From the NCBI RefSeq assembly GCF_905147045.1, contig NC_065911.1, positions 8,804,001-8,868,000 of the forward strand: DNA of 64,000 nucleotides, written 5' to 3'. Below, in pieces: positions 46,545-56,794 of this stretch; within the stretch, counting starts at the first letter, position 1; every line of letters begins with the position of its first letter. The translations under genes were made by a program, and so were the position numbers. Source of the stretch: Nymphalis io. Taxonomy: Eukaryota > Arthropoda > Insecta > Lepidoptera > Nymphalidae. The notes beneath the pieces were generated by a model. That model searched no databases and was not told where the DNA came from. It worked only from the letters and a program-made list of their open reading frames with translations.

Positions 46545-46690
46545 TCGCGGTAGCATGCGCGAGCGATCCGCTAGTTTTTTAGTAGGTATTCCGTTGTTCG
46601 GGGCGCACTCGGCGCCTCGGACATCGGCGAGCCCCACATACCCCCCACTGTTCCCGTGGGGGAAACGCGTAATGCGTTTTTCCAACGTAA
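46545..46690 (-). mobile_element. GC-rich coding-like fragment of a dispersed element
   Basis: On the minus strand GNSGGYVGLADVRGAECAPN, then NGIPTKKLADRSRMLPRLVF, with base composition quite unlike the flanks. I recall similar translated stretches scattered in lepidopteran sequences, so a mobile-element relic is likelier than a host exon. No protein family is named. The 93-codon frame continues into AT-rich DNA, where it is meaningless. Confidence 0.4.
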
Positions 46691-47131
46691 AAAAAAAATA
46701 GAAAACTAGCTGCAGACTGCAAACGAGTGAGAAAGTTTATTGTAAAACTAATACACGTTATTGTTGATTTGATAAAAAGAATGTATTCGTTTTTAACTTT
46801 ACAGCAACGAGGAATTTTGTTAAAGTGACGTCACAATTCACAACAATATTTCTGTAAATACTTTTCAGTAACAAAATATATATTCGAGGCTTCGCTCGCG
46901 TCATATTTCAGAAATGCTAATTATCAATTTCTAAATGAAGGATTTTCATATAAACTTTTATCAACTTTGTCGTTAAATTTTCAAAATTTTTTTCGAAGTA
47001 CTAACCTACTGTGTAAAAGAAACCCGTATGCAAAATTTTTATCGTGCTACCCCCAGTAGTTGGGGCTGTACGTTAATATGTCAGTCAGGCAGTTATTCTT
47101 TTATATGTGTACGTAGCTTTATAATCATTGC

Positions 47132-47398
47132 TTTTTTATAGAATAGGAAGGCGGACGAGCATATGGGTCACTTGATGGTAAGTGGTCACCAACGCCCTTA
47201 GACATTGGCATTGCAAGAAATGTCAACCATCACTTACATAGCCAATGCGCCACCAACCTTGGGAACTAAGATTTTATGTCCCTTGTTCCTGTAATTAAAC
47301 TGGCTCACTCACCCTTTAAACCGGAACACAACAATACCAAGTACTGCTGTTTTGTGATAGAATATCTGACGACTGGGTGGTACCTACCCAGACGAGCT
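47132..47398 (-). mobile_element. family B retroposon, near full length
   Basis: TTTTTTATAGAATAGGAAGG to ACCTACCCAGACGAGCT. The last few bases of the head are altered. Confidence 0.92.
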
Positions 47399-47485
47399 AA
47401 ACTTGCATTGCGTTAGACTAATTTGTAAGTTTAAACAATAGTTATAACTTTAAAGTTTAAATTTTTAGTAAAATAAATAAATTAT

Positions 47486-47690
47486 ACCATCTGGGTTGCA
47501 CCATCCACACATATATTTTTCTACCGCTAAACCGCACTAATTGTAAACAGCATTGTTGTGCTCCGATTGAATGAGTGATTCAATGTAATTACAGACACAC
47601 ATTGTATGGAATTTTTGATATTTCTTACAACGACAATGTCTATCGGTGGTCGTGACAAATCACTCCATCCAGTCGGTTGAGCAATCGACG
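47486..47690 (+). mobile_element. family B retroposon, old copy
   Basis: CATCTGGGTTGCACCATCC, TTCTACCGCTAAACCGC, GTAATTACAGACACAC and TTTCTTACAACGACAATGTC in order, at low identity. Confidence 0.65.
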
Positions 47691-47833
47691 TACCTAATAT
47701 AAAATAAAAAAATATATATATTAATAAGATATTTCTTTATAAATATAAAAAAAAGTTTAGGGTCTATATATTACAATGACTATAGATATAGAGGTATATA
47801 AGTCACCTTAACTACTTATTTATATAATAATAA

Positions 47834-48195
47834 TGTCCTCCAGACCGATTTCGGCCACGACGGCCAATCTCAAGAGAAATTAGCCAACTGCGCAGGAGAT
47901 ATTATAGTGCACAAGTGTATGCGCAAGCACAGGTGCACTCTCTATTCTCTAACTCTCATTATCCGATGGGACGGCAATCCGACACGACCGAAAAGAGTTC
48001 TGGCGTAGGACCAACGGCTTTACGTGATTTCCGAGGCACGGGAGTGTACACACTTCCAACTTCCGGACTCCGGGCTGCTACTGAGAATTTTCTGACAGAA
48101 AGACCCAATAACTTTTTATTGGCCGAACCTATGAATTGAACCCAGGACCTCCGGGTCTGCGACCTTACATCAAGCCACTATACCAAAGAGGCAGT
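47834..48195 (-). mobile_element. family C SINE, complete, with 14-bp target duplication
   Basis: Read on the minus strand: A box TTTGGTATAGTGGC, B box GGTTCAATTC, AATTCTCAGTAGCAGCCCGG, GGAAGTGTGTACACTCCCG, GTCGTGTCGGATTGCCGTCC, and the end TGGCCGAAATCGGTCTGGAG. Length about 360 bp. TTATTTATATAATA stands at 47,816-47,829 and 48,199-48,212. The frame at 47,915-48,139 is a shadow. Confidence 0.94.
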
Positions 48196-48437
48196 CAATT
48201 ATTTATATAATACAGCAACAAACAACATGTACACAATGTTGTTTTTAATATATAAACTAAACGTGTTGAATGCGCGTGAAAAAGGCTCTATTGAGATTCC
48301 CAAGGGTATTTAAAGACTTAGGATTCGCATTTAGGTTTTTCTGTAAATTAGACTAAGGCCCTTAATTCTGTATTTATTTTCATGATTCAGGCTTAATACA
48401 CAGGGTTGAGGATTTCCTTCACATCTTTTAAACTTTT

Positions 48438-48528
48438 ACTGATGGTAGGATGTTGGTGACCATTTACCATCAGATGGATCGACCACCATAACATTTGTTC
48501 GTCCACCTACCTATTCTATAAAAAAAAA
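48438..48528 (+). mobile_element. family B retroposon with most of the body deleted
   Basis: ACTGATGGTAGGATGTTGGTG joins head to tail directly, then ACCATTTACCATCAGATGG and CTATTCTATAAAAAAAA. Confidence 0.78.
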
Positions 48529-48556
48529 CTATATATTTCAAAATTGTAACACATTA

Positions 48557-48778
48557 TTTTTTAATGAAAAGGTAGGTGGACAAATAGACCACCTGATGTA
48601 ACCACCGCACATAGACATTGGCGATGAAATATCAACCATTCTTTACCTCGCCAATACGCCACCATCTTTGGTAACTATGATGTTATATCCCTTTTTCCTT
48701 ACACTGACCCGCACTCCCTTCAAACCGGAACACAACAATACTAAGTATAACTGTCTGGCGGTAGAATATGACGTGATG
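48557..48778 (-). mobile_element. family B retroposon, inverted
   Basis: TTTTTTAATGAAAAGGTAGG to CTGGCGGTAGAATATG. It is tail-to-tail with the preceding fragment across about 30 bp. Confidence 0.83.
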
Positions 48779-50108
48779 TATAGTAAACAAATCTGCTATT
48801 TCCTCGTATATATTGTCAAATTCGTAAATCTCAACTACAAAAGATAACTCATGACTTATCAAAAATATATGCACATAAAAATAAACTCATTCAAAATAAT
48901 AGAAACACGATATTTAATAATTTAAAGTAAAAAAAAAACGGACACATGGACTTCATGCACAAAAAAAGCAAATGTGTTAATATATTCACTTATAAAACCA
49001 TAAAACACCACCAAGGTCAATGGGTAACAGCACCAAAGTATATGATCGATGGCACCATCCTGTGGGACAATTACACGTCCACCTATTTTATAATAAAAAA
49101 AAGTAAAAAATATGTTGTTGTTGTAGGTAATGTTGCCCTTAAAAAATATTTGAATTATTATTATATAAAAATACAATCAATATATTAATACAATCGTTTT
49201 AGAAAGACACTAAACACACAAAAGCAGTGCTTGAACGATTTTGGATAAAATTCGTTTGATATATTTTTAAAGTGCTTTTTGTCAATCAATTGCTATATCG
49301 AAAGCGCTTTAAGTGAGCTGTCTTCAGGCCGCTATTCGCCAAGATGGAGATCGTTCCCTAGCGATAAGGCCGCCTTTTGTAACTTCTTTTTTTAAATTAT
49401 GAACTGACTTTGAAATTGAAGTAACAAAAATTAATTCAATACAAGAAAATTAACAATGTGCCATATTAATGAAATAACTAGTATATCCTATTCACCCCAA
49501 TTAAGCGTACAGCTTGTATTAAGAGTGGAGACGACAACAGTCCAAGAGGTCCCAGCCTGCGACTTTTATTTGATTGGCAACTTTTTCTAGACCTGCCAGT
49601 AATTTATAGATAATCGACTTCATAGTCCAGAAAATATAAAGTTCGAACAGCCCGTGAAATAACAATGTACGTAACGTAACGTAAAATTTTCAATTATGAT
49701 TATAGTCGAATTTCGATAACCGAGTAAACTTTATCTATAACACTAGTGTTCGCCCGCAGCTTCGCCAGCATGGTAGGTAAGGCGAATAGATGTTGATATT
49801 GGGTTGAGGGATTGTCATGTTCTTCCTCGAGGTTCATACTAAATTTTATCAAAATCGGTTCAGTGTTCTAACCGTGAAAGCTAACAGACAGGGCTACTTT
49901 CGCATTTATAATATTATTATTAGTATAAATTATGTTTAAATACTTTAAAAATAATATATTATATCTATTATCTTCATAATAGAGCTGAGATTTCTTTTTC
50001 TCCCTAATACGTCCCCATAGATGAGTTGTCTATGTTCGTGTATCTTTCTAATATTTTTTTTTTATTTATTTTTTTTAGTAAAAGGAACCTACTGGTTAGT
50101 ACTAAATT
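48779..50108. other. AT-rich DNA with LINE scraps
   Basis: CCCTAGCGATAAGGCCGCC (about 49,357) and AAGCGTACAGCTTGTATTAAG (about 49,503) resemble 3' LINE scraps. At 49,742-49,938 is the common tail repeat (GTTCGCCCGCAGCTTCGCC to CTTTCGCATTTATAATATTA). The frames 48,922-49,188 on both strands have no family character. Confidence 0.45.
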
Positions 50109-50310
50109 GTGATTATAATTCAACTCGTGCTTGACGGTGAAGGAAATCATCGCGAAGAAACTCCATGTGTCTAATTTCATTGAAATTCTGCCACATGTGT
50201 ATTCTACAACCCGCTTTGGAGTAACGTGGTGAAATGAGCTCCAAACCTTCTCCTCAAAAGGGAGAGGAGGCCTTAGCCCAGCGGTGGGACATTAACAGGC
50301 TGTTACTGTA
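50109..50310 (+). mobile_element. family A SINE, 5'-truncated
   Basis: GTGATTATAATTCAACTCGTG to GCCCAGCGGTGGGACATTAAC and GGCTGTTACTGTA. The tRNA-like head is missing, as expected from incomplete reverse transcription. Confidence 0.9.
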
Positions 50311-50589
50311 CTAAGGAAGGATTTTTGAAAAATTTACCCCTAAGGTAAAGTAGTAAGTTTACGTTTAAATCCTTAATTTTTGAAGAAAGATTAACTAAAT
50401 TAATTTTGACGTTCGCTACGTGACCGTTTCTTTCTGTCATTATTGATTTGACATTCGAAAGAAGAAGACAGCACTGTTTAAACTGCTCAGCAGCTAAACA
50501 ACGTTTATACACAAAGCCGTAAGTGTTTAGACCAGTAGAGCTATTCTGCAAGAAAGAACTCTCAACTCTAAACGGGCGTCTAACGGGCT

Positions 50590-50706
50590 AAAGTGTCAGA
50601 AAAATATGCGACATTGACCATTATAATTATAGCATTTAAAGGATATACGTATCAAAATAGCGTAACACTGTAAGTCGATTTCCAACGTTATAGACGTGAG
50701 ATACGA
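50590..50706 (+). repeat. family E repeat, copy 4
   Basis: GTGTCAGAAAAATATGCGAC, CATTTAAAGGATATACG, ATCAAAATAGCGTAACA and GTCGATTTCCAACG. Confidence 0.75.
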
Positions 50707-53590
50707 AATTAGTTCTCAGAAATATAAGGAGATATCCGAAAATTATTTTTAATTATAACTCCGTTGGTTTTTAAACTTTGAATTGCTTTTAATGCAGTTA
50801 AGGTGAACTTTATTATGATAGGCTGTTAAAAATAACAAACGTGTTTGCTACCGATTTTTAAAAATCGAAACTACTACAATATTTACTACATTTACACAAC
50901 AATCTCACTACAAGTTTTTTTTTATATTAACATTAATGTTATAACATTAGCAATTAACGTCATTACGCTTAAAACAAATCAAATAAAAGCGCTGACGGGT
51001 AGGAACATATATCTAAAACTATCTACATCCCCCAACCCGAGTAGAAAAATTCACCCCAAACCGCCCCCCGCTTTCACGGTTCTAATTTTTGGGGAATTTG
51101 GGGCATATTCGTAAATATGAAATGGAAAAAATATTTCGCGGTCGACGTTATTTTAGACTTTATACGATGGGAATAGGGTTGATTTTTAAATGTGGGACGG
51201 TTGGAAAAAAAATTACTTCATATGTCGTCCTTAAGACGGAGCGCCTCGGTCTGCGTATGTGTGTTCCGTACAGAGACGGCGTGGAGCCGTTGTTTGTAAT
51301 AGTTAATTTTATAGTACGTTTATTTTTTATATCAAAATTAAACTAACTGAACTATAAATAATTTTTAACATTCATGGTTCCAGATATAACTCCAGATACT
51401 ACTCGCACCGGAGTATAGATAAAAAGTTTTTTTTTTTATAAGAAGGCATAAAATATAACAAAGCATTATGAATGCTCAGTATATTGCAAGCAATGGTTAA
51501 AACTTTGACTAATCGTTTATTGCAACCGATTGTTTTTGAGTTACAAATAACGAATCTAATATTATATTTAATAATTCCACGACCCGTTAGCAAAACGAGT
51601 CATTGTTAAATATATTTACAAAAAAAAAATTTTTTGAGGTATACCTAAGTAATAGTAACCTTATTTATTTATTTTTTACTTTATTGTCCCCAAACAAATG
51701 TACTAACAAAAGCCGCACTTAACGCCAAATAAGCGTTCTCTGCCAATCAACATCTGTACTAAGCAAAATAACATACTAAATTAGCCTTACAACAGTACAG
51801 TAAAACAGACAAAAATATATATAAACAATGTCCTCTCCATAGCCTTCTTATTCCATCAAGCGACGATATATATCGCTGTAGCTATACGGAAAGATATATA
51901 ATATTTTCCTATATGTAACTTTCATCATTTATACTTTATTATATAACTAAACTATTCATATACGCAGTGTTTGTCTCTGCTCGTGTGTGATATATATTTA
52001 TATGTGTGCGTGCTTCAATTAAAGATTTTCTTAATAAGAAACAGGGCTTTAGGATGTATTATTATGTATTTTGTTCCTTATATTACATTGTCGGATAAAC
52101 CGATACAGCTGTGGATTGCGGATTTTGTTTGTATATTAATTTTAAATACTATTATATAAAACTTTATAATATTTGAACCAGTGAACATCGGTTAGAACCC
52201 AAGTATTGCGTACACTTGGCCGTTACGGCTTTAAAGAGAATTTGCATAATTTTAGGATTTTTATCGGGAATTACTACTTAATGTAATTACATAATTCATA
52301 TACTATTTATGTAGATGTAAAATTTATAAATGAATTTAAAATCTATGTATAAATTAACTTTTAATTCATAAGTAATAGGGACTTTCATCGTGAAACGTCA
52401 CTATAAAATATATTTTGTGATTCACAGTAAGTTAACTTATGATTATTACAACAATAATGATCAATCTAAAAATTAAAAAAAAAAAACCCTTAACCTTACT
52501 TTTTGTCATTTCATGCTTCTTACTTTAAAATCACACTCCCAAACAAACATTTATCCGTCCCTTATACATAAGCGCGAGCCAAGCCACGGGCAACAGCTAA
52601 TAGTATGTATAAATTATTTGAGCGCCAATTTTGCAGGATACATACATGTGTTAGATAATATTATAACTTTTACACGTTAAAAATAATATAGCTCGTATCG
52701 TTTTCTAGAAAAAATAATGACTGATTAGAAACAATTTCAGAATTTTTATTACATAAAAAAAACTGTTATTGTCTCACTGTGTTTTTACAATGAATAAGTA
52801 ACTATTCTATATATTAAAATAAGTAAATCTATCTTTTGTTCAACATAGTACATTCAATATACATCAATATTTTAAGTAACTTTAAGTATAAAGGATTTAT
52901 TTAGGTAATAAATACATATCGGACCAAAAACAAACCAATCAATCTTGCGAATGAAATTAGATAAAAACCAATTTGAAAATATTAGCTAGCTACCGCCATC
53001 TCTCGATTACATTCCGTACCAGAAAGTGGCATAAAACTACAAATCGTGGTATGAAATTACAGCGCCATCTATGAATAAATGTATAGACTACTTATGAAGT
53101 ACATGGTTCTCTTGATCATGTAAATAAAAAAACTATGAACAGATGGCGCAACCGTTAAAACAACTACTCTGTCATTCATACTTAATATTTTAAATATCGA
53201 TTAAAGTAAGTTATTAATTAATTAAGAATCGTTATTAGTTTTACAAATATATTATTCGGGATATGTTAACGTATATTCATCAATTGTTCAGCTTTTTATA
53301 AGCTACAGTCTACTTAAGCCACTCGTTCATAAAAAGTACAAAAAAAATATTTAACACAAACTTTTGAACTAAACGAAATGACGAAATTATAAATGACGAA
53401 AAAATTTATAAAAAAATAAATATTTGAATTCAGAACAACAAATTATTGCTATATTAAATAATTATCTATATGTAAGCCGAAGGTAAAGTAATAAGGCGTT
53501 GTCGTTAAACTGTTTGCATTAAAATAAATGTATTAATAAATTCGGAAAAATAATAAGTGTTCTATTATATTATTAGTTTCTATTATATTG
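50707..53590. other. mostly AT-rich DNA without recognised genes
   Basis: A less AT-rich patch at 50,995-51,300 carries two short frames (50,845-51,114 and 51,089-51,346) without family resemblance. Around 52,560-52,606 is a GCGCGAGCCAAGCCACGGGC scrap of the common tail repeat. Three CGCCATCT/AGATGGCG motifs lie at 52,993-53,153. Confidence 0.45.
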
Positions 53591-53591
53591 G

Positions 53592-53745
53592 CGCCCTCCA
53601 GCCAGGTGGACCGACGACCTTAAGAAGGTGGCGGGCACCAACTGGATGCGGAAGGCGGAGGACAGGGAGCTTTGGCGCACCTTGGGAGAGGCCTATGTTC
53701 AGCAGTGGACAACGATTGGCTGTTGATTGATATTATATTATATAT
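53592..53745 (+). mobile_element. RTE-like LINE, last 44 codons
   Basis: In frame from 53,592: RPPARWTDDLKKVAGTNW, then the C-terminus LWRTLGEAYVQQWTTIGC and TGA at 53,724-53,726. This is the characteristic C-terminal end of RTE-clade reverse transcriptases of insects, from memory. An ATT/ATA-rich tail follows. Extreme 5' truncation is usual for LINEs. The nucleotides CAGCAGTGGACAACGATTGG match the 3' end of family A. Confidence 0.75.
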
Positions 53746-53849
53746 AATAATTAATTTATTAGTAACTAATAGATATAAGAATATTTCTGATGGAGAGACC
53801 AGAGTTTGGAAGAGTGACGTATGTATGTACATATATACTCATAAGCTTT

Positions 53850-53884
53850 AAAGAACACCTGCAGCCGTTGGTCCTTTGCCTGAA
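53850..53884 (+). mobile_element. family C SINE, left part, split by a LINE
   Basis: CAGCCGTTGGTCCTTTGCC is the family C middle block. The element resumes with CCGATCGTGTCGGATTGC at about 55,328 and runs to about 55,405. Confidence 0.75.
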
Positions 53885-55326
53885 TTTTTTTTTTTTTTAT
53901 ATGCCCCGGGATGGCAAATGACTCTACTCCACCTGATGGTAAGTGGTAGTAGAGTCCAAACGCGACGACGGCCAGTACAGTCGGGAAGAATGTTCTGTAC
54001 TAGCCGTCCCCGCCTTGCCGGCCCGCAAGATGCCTCTTCACGCCTCGTTTGAAGGAACTCGGGTTGTAAGAGGAGGGGAACACGTGAGCTGGTAAGGAAT
54101 TCCATTCTTTGGTAGTGCGGCAAAGAAAGGAGTTGCCAAATTTCTTTGTGCACGATGGAATTGATGTCACAGTTAGGCGGTGACATCGAGAACCAGCTCG
54201 CGTGGACTTAAGAAGGAAGGGGGAAGCAGGAATTAGAGAGAATAATTCCTCAGAGCACTCGCCGTGATACAGACGATAGAAAGCGCTCAGTGCTGCTATC
54301 TCGCGACGCAATTGTAAAGGTTCAAGGGTGTTTGTGACCTTTACGTCGCCAATAATGCGTACTGCACGACGCTGCAACCGGTCCAAGGCCTCCATTAGGT
54401 ACTTAGTGGAGCCATCCCAAAGGTGCGAGCAATATTCAACGCAAGACCGTACCTGTGTTTTGTATAACAGGCACAGTTGTTGTGGCGTGAAAAAACGCCG
54501 CACCTTGCTCAGAACTCCGAGTTTTCGTGAAGCTGTTTTTATAATAGCCTCGATGTAATCCCTTGCACTAAGGTCGCAGCGAACGTCCATCCCCAGCATG
54601 GAGATTTTGCTTTGTATCATCAGCGGTGTGCCACAGAGGGAGGGATGAGGGTAAAATGGTGACTTTTTCGCTGTGAGAGCGCACACCTGTGTTTTCTTGG
54701 CATTAAACTCAACAAGATTATCAGAACCCCATTTGGCGATGAGCTCTAATGTCCTATCGAGTTCAATGACAAGATTCTCCCGCCTCTCCTCAGTTTCCGC
54801 CCGCCCAGCCACTGCGCGTCCGTGGTATCCACCATGCACTGTACTATCATCTGCATAGCAATGTATGTTCCCAAGGGAGAGCATATCATTGATGTGCAAA
54901 AGAAAGAGTGTGGGAGATAGCACAGATCCCTGGGGGACCCCAGCATTCACTACATAGAATTGTGAAGCGCAACCATCTACTAAAACACGAAGGCTACGCT
55001 TGTGTAGGAAGCTGGCAATCCAGGTGCATAGCTGAGCATGCAGACCATATGCCGGTAGCTTGGAGAGAAGACTTCTGTGCCAGACCCAGTCGAAAGCCTT
55101 GGAGATATCGAGGCTGACAGCCAACGATTCTCCATGCTTGTCGATAGCTTCACCCCAGAGGTGCGTTACGTACGCTAGAAGATCACCTGTGGACCGTTTT
55201 GGTCGAAACCCGTACTGACGATCATTAATTAGACAGTGATCTTCTAGGTAATGGATCAGTTGGTTGTTTAAAATCCGTTCCATCACCTTACAAAGTACTG
55301 AGGTGATAGCTATTGGCCGACAATTT
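53885..55326 (-). mobile_element. 5'-truncated LINE inserted into a family C SINE
   Basis: Starts at a 14-base T run (poly-A on the minus strand) and contains a 3' UTR of about 115 bp with TACCACTTACCATCAGGTGG. Its left flank is the family C middle block and its right flank the continuation of the same SINE, so the insertion point is clear. The endonuclease half of the element is absent. Confidence 0.88.
54000..55325 (-). CDS. LINE reverse transcriptase, partial (about 440 codons open)
   Basis: Fingers and palm of a non-LTR reverse transcriptase: NCRPIAITSVLCKVMERI at the start, QYGFRPKRSTGDLLAYV, motif A SLDISKAFD, motif B GVPQGSVLSP, motif C CYADDSTV, then a thumb region and the C-terminal RTTKEWNSLPAHVFPSSYN motif. 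No stop or frameshift, so the copy is fairly young. The C-terminal pattern suggests the CR1/L2/Daphne-like LINEs of Lepidoptera, which is tentative. The frame formally opens at 55,400, but its first 25 residues are family C SINE sequence and not LINE protein. Confidence 0.88.
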   Translation of the reverse strand, partial: NCRPIAITSVLCKVMERILNNQLIHYLEDHCLINDRQYGFRPKRSTGDLLAYVTHLWGEAIDKHGESLAVSLDISKAFDWVWHRSLLSKLPAYGLHAQLCTWIASFLHKRSLRVLVDGCASQFYVVNAGVPQGSVLSPTLFLLHINDMLSLGNIHCYADDSTVHGGYHGRAVAGRAETEERRENLVIELDRTLELIAKWGSDNLVEFNAKKTQVCALTAKKSPFYPHPSLCGTPLMIQSKISMLGMDVRCDLSARDYIEAIIKTASRKLGVLSKVRRFFTPQQLCLLYKTQVRSCVEYCSHLWDGSTKYLMEALDRLQRRAVRIIGDVKVTNTLEPLQLRREIAALSAFYRLYHGECSEELFSLIPASPFLLKSTRAGSRCHRLTVTSIPSCTKKFGNSFLCRTTKEWNSLPAHVFPSSYNPSSFKRGVKRHLAGRQGGDG

Positions 55327-55405
55327 CCGATCGTGTCGGATTGCTGTCCCATCAGATTATCAGAATCAGGGAAGTTCAGGCATTGTGTTTGCGTATACAA
55401 TAGTG
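55327..55405 (+). mobile_element. family C SINE, right part
   Basis: CCGATCGTGTCGGATTGCTG to CATTGTGTTTGCGTATAC, ending where a family B copy begins. Confidence 0.78.
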
Positions 55406-55633
55406 TAAAACAGCAGTACTTGGTAGTTGTGTTCCGGTTGGAATAGTGAGTGAGCCAGTGTAATTACAGGCTCAAGGGACGTAACAGCTTCGTTCCCTAG
55501 GTTGGTGGCGCATTGGCGATTTAAGTGATGGTTAACATTTCTTTCAATGCCAATGTCTATGGGCGGTGGTGACCACTTACCATCAGGTGGCCCATTTTCT
55601 CTTCCACCTACCCATTCTATAAAAAAAAAAAAA
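55406..55633 (+). mobile_element. family B retroposon, 5'-truncated
   Basis: AAAACAGCAGTACTTGG to the 3' motif ACCACTTACCATCAGGTGG, CACCTACCCATTCTAT and a 14-base A run. It is the last family element before the heat-shock block. Confidence 0.92.
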
Positions 55634-56031
55634 GAATACGTCCTGCGCATTTGGATTAGTGTTCAGATTAGTAGGCCATGAATGGCCTTCGTGTTCGATA
55701 TCTTTCAGGACGACAAAACTATCATGACCATCTCCATTTGTATTCAATTTGGCAATATTTCGATACAGTAAGAACTATTATTATTTTACTTTAATAACTA
55801 AATTATTACGATTGAACTTTCAACAAATATTTATGTAACATATTTTCAAGGGCTTAATAAATAAAAGAATAAATGAAATAAAATTATTAATTTTTTATTA
55901 AATCATAATACTCAATGGTCATTAATATTATTACTTTTACAATATCAATACAAAACTCAGTCTTCAAGTATGGAGGTTGTACTTAATTAAATTCTTAGAA
56001 TAGGTAATTGCTATGTGTCTGTATGAAACAT
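55634..56031 (-). other. small HSP 3' flank and 3' UTR
   Basis: AT-rich, no frame. TTTATT at 55,894-55,899 is an AATAAA poly(A) signal on the minus strand, about 130 bp after the small HSP stop codon. Confidence 0.55.
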
Positions 56032-56607
56032 TTAACGTTTTCTCTTTTTCTGTGGAGTTTTTGTTTCTTCTACGGCTCCATTTGGCTCATCTTTTTCTTC
56101 GCTGTCGTGAATCTTTCGCCTAACCGGACCGGTCTGTGATATGGGCACAATTCGCTCATTCTCACTTTCAGAAGTAGTTTTAGGTGCTGTTATCGTCAAG
56201 ACTCCATCCGAAGACAGCTTGGATTCAACTAGTTCTGGATTACAACCTTCCGGTATAGCGTAACGACGCTTAAACTGTCTTGAAACAAAACCATGGTCAT
56301 CTTTCTTCTCTTCGTGTTTTCCTTCAACAACTACATAGTTATCTACAGTTTTTACCGATATTTCCTCCGGGGAGAAATGTTGAACGTCTAAATTGACTTG
56401 GAATTTGTCTTTGTCGGTTTTAATCGTGGAACCGACGTCGCGTGCAAGAGATGCCAAGTTTCTCCACGGGCGTAAGTAGCGACGAGGCGATGGACGATCA
56501 AATATGTCGGTTAGGAAATCATCTGGCGACAAATCCAATCCAAAAAGCTGATCGCGAAGACGTCGAGGTCTTGATTCATAATCCCACAAGTACGGTAGTA
56601 GAGCCAT
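56032..56607 (-). CDS. small heat-shock protein (alpha-crystallin family)
   Basis: 191 residues, single exon. An ATP-independent chaperone that binds unfolding proteins and holds them for refolding by ATP-driven chaperones; it works as a cytosolic or nuclear oligomer. The N-terminal arm starts MALLPYLWDYESRPRRLRDQ and continues FGLDLSPDDF, the arm typical of the expanded lepidopteran small HSPs. The alpha-crystallin domain spans about 62-143 (FQVNLDVQHFSPEEISVK, VVVEGKHEEKKDDHGFVSRQ, GVLTITAP), with the conserved arginine region at 110-115. An IVPI at 153-156 is the C-terminal I-x-I-type anchor. The tail is longer than usual and ends KKRKR (187-191), a possible nuclear localisation signal. 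It is divergent to Hsp90, 2.84 kb away, with its own TATA box and HSE-like motifs. Family assignment is certain; which paralogue is unknown. Confidence 0.97.
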   Translation of the reverse strand: MALLPYLWDYESRPRRLRDQLFGLDLSPDDFLTDIFDRPSPRRYLRPWRNLASLARDVGSTIKTDKDKFQVNLDVQHFSPEEISVKTVDNYVVVEGKHEEKKDDHGFVSRQFKRRYAIPEGCNPELVESKLSSDGVLTITAPKTTSESENERIVPISQTGPVRRKIHDSEEKDEPNGAVEETKTPQKKRKR

Positions 56608-56700
56608 TATAGTGTTGAAATCGATTTACGTTACTTCGAGTAGAGTAATGACAATGCGTGAGTCCGCTTGACTTGTTAGTCGCTTGGTTTCAGTTCAAAT

Positions 56701-56734
56701 AACTGCCACTGCAAGCGATGGCGACACTTATATA
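56701..56734 (-). promoter_or_regulatory. core promoter of the small HSP
   Basis: TATATAAG on the minus strand at 56,734-56,727. Thirty bases downstream GCAGTT (A at 56,704) resembles the arthropod initiator, giving a 5' UTR of about 97 bases. Confidence 0.75.
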
Positions 56735-56756
56735 CCTAAACGTGCGAGCTTATCGA

Positions 56757-56794
56757 TTCTACTAAAATCTAGAAAAAGAAAGAAAGCACTCGAA
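56757..56794 (-). promoter_or_regulatory. heat-shock element-like array of the small HSP
   Basis: TTC at 56,757 and GAA at 56,772, 56,782 and 56,792 share one 5-bp phase, with a near unit ATC at 56,767. Several units are imperfect. It lies 23 bp upstream of the TATA box, the right place for HSF binding. Confidence 0.55.

Noticed and set aside
51089..51346. 85-codon frame in a less AT-rich patch
   Set aside because: No domain, signal peptide or promoter, and it overlaps another equally weak frame; kept only as part of an intergenic description.
55326..55400. N-terminal 25 residues of the LINE reverse-transcriptase frame
   Set aside because: Encoded by the interrupted family C SINE, not by the LINE.
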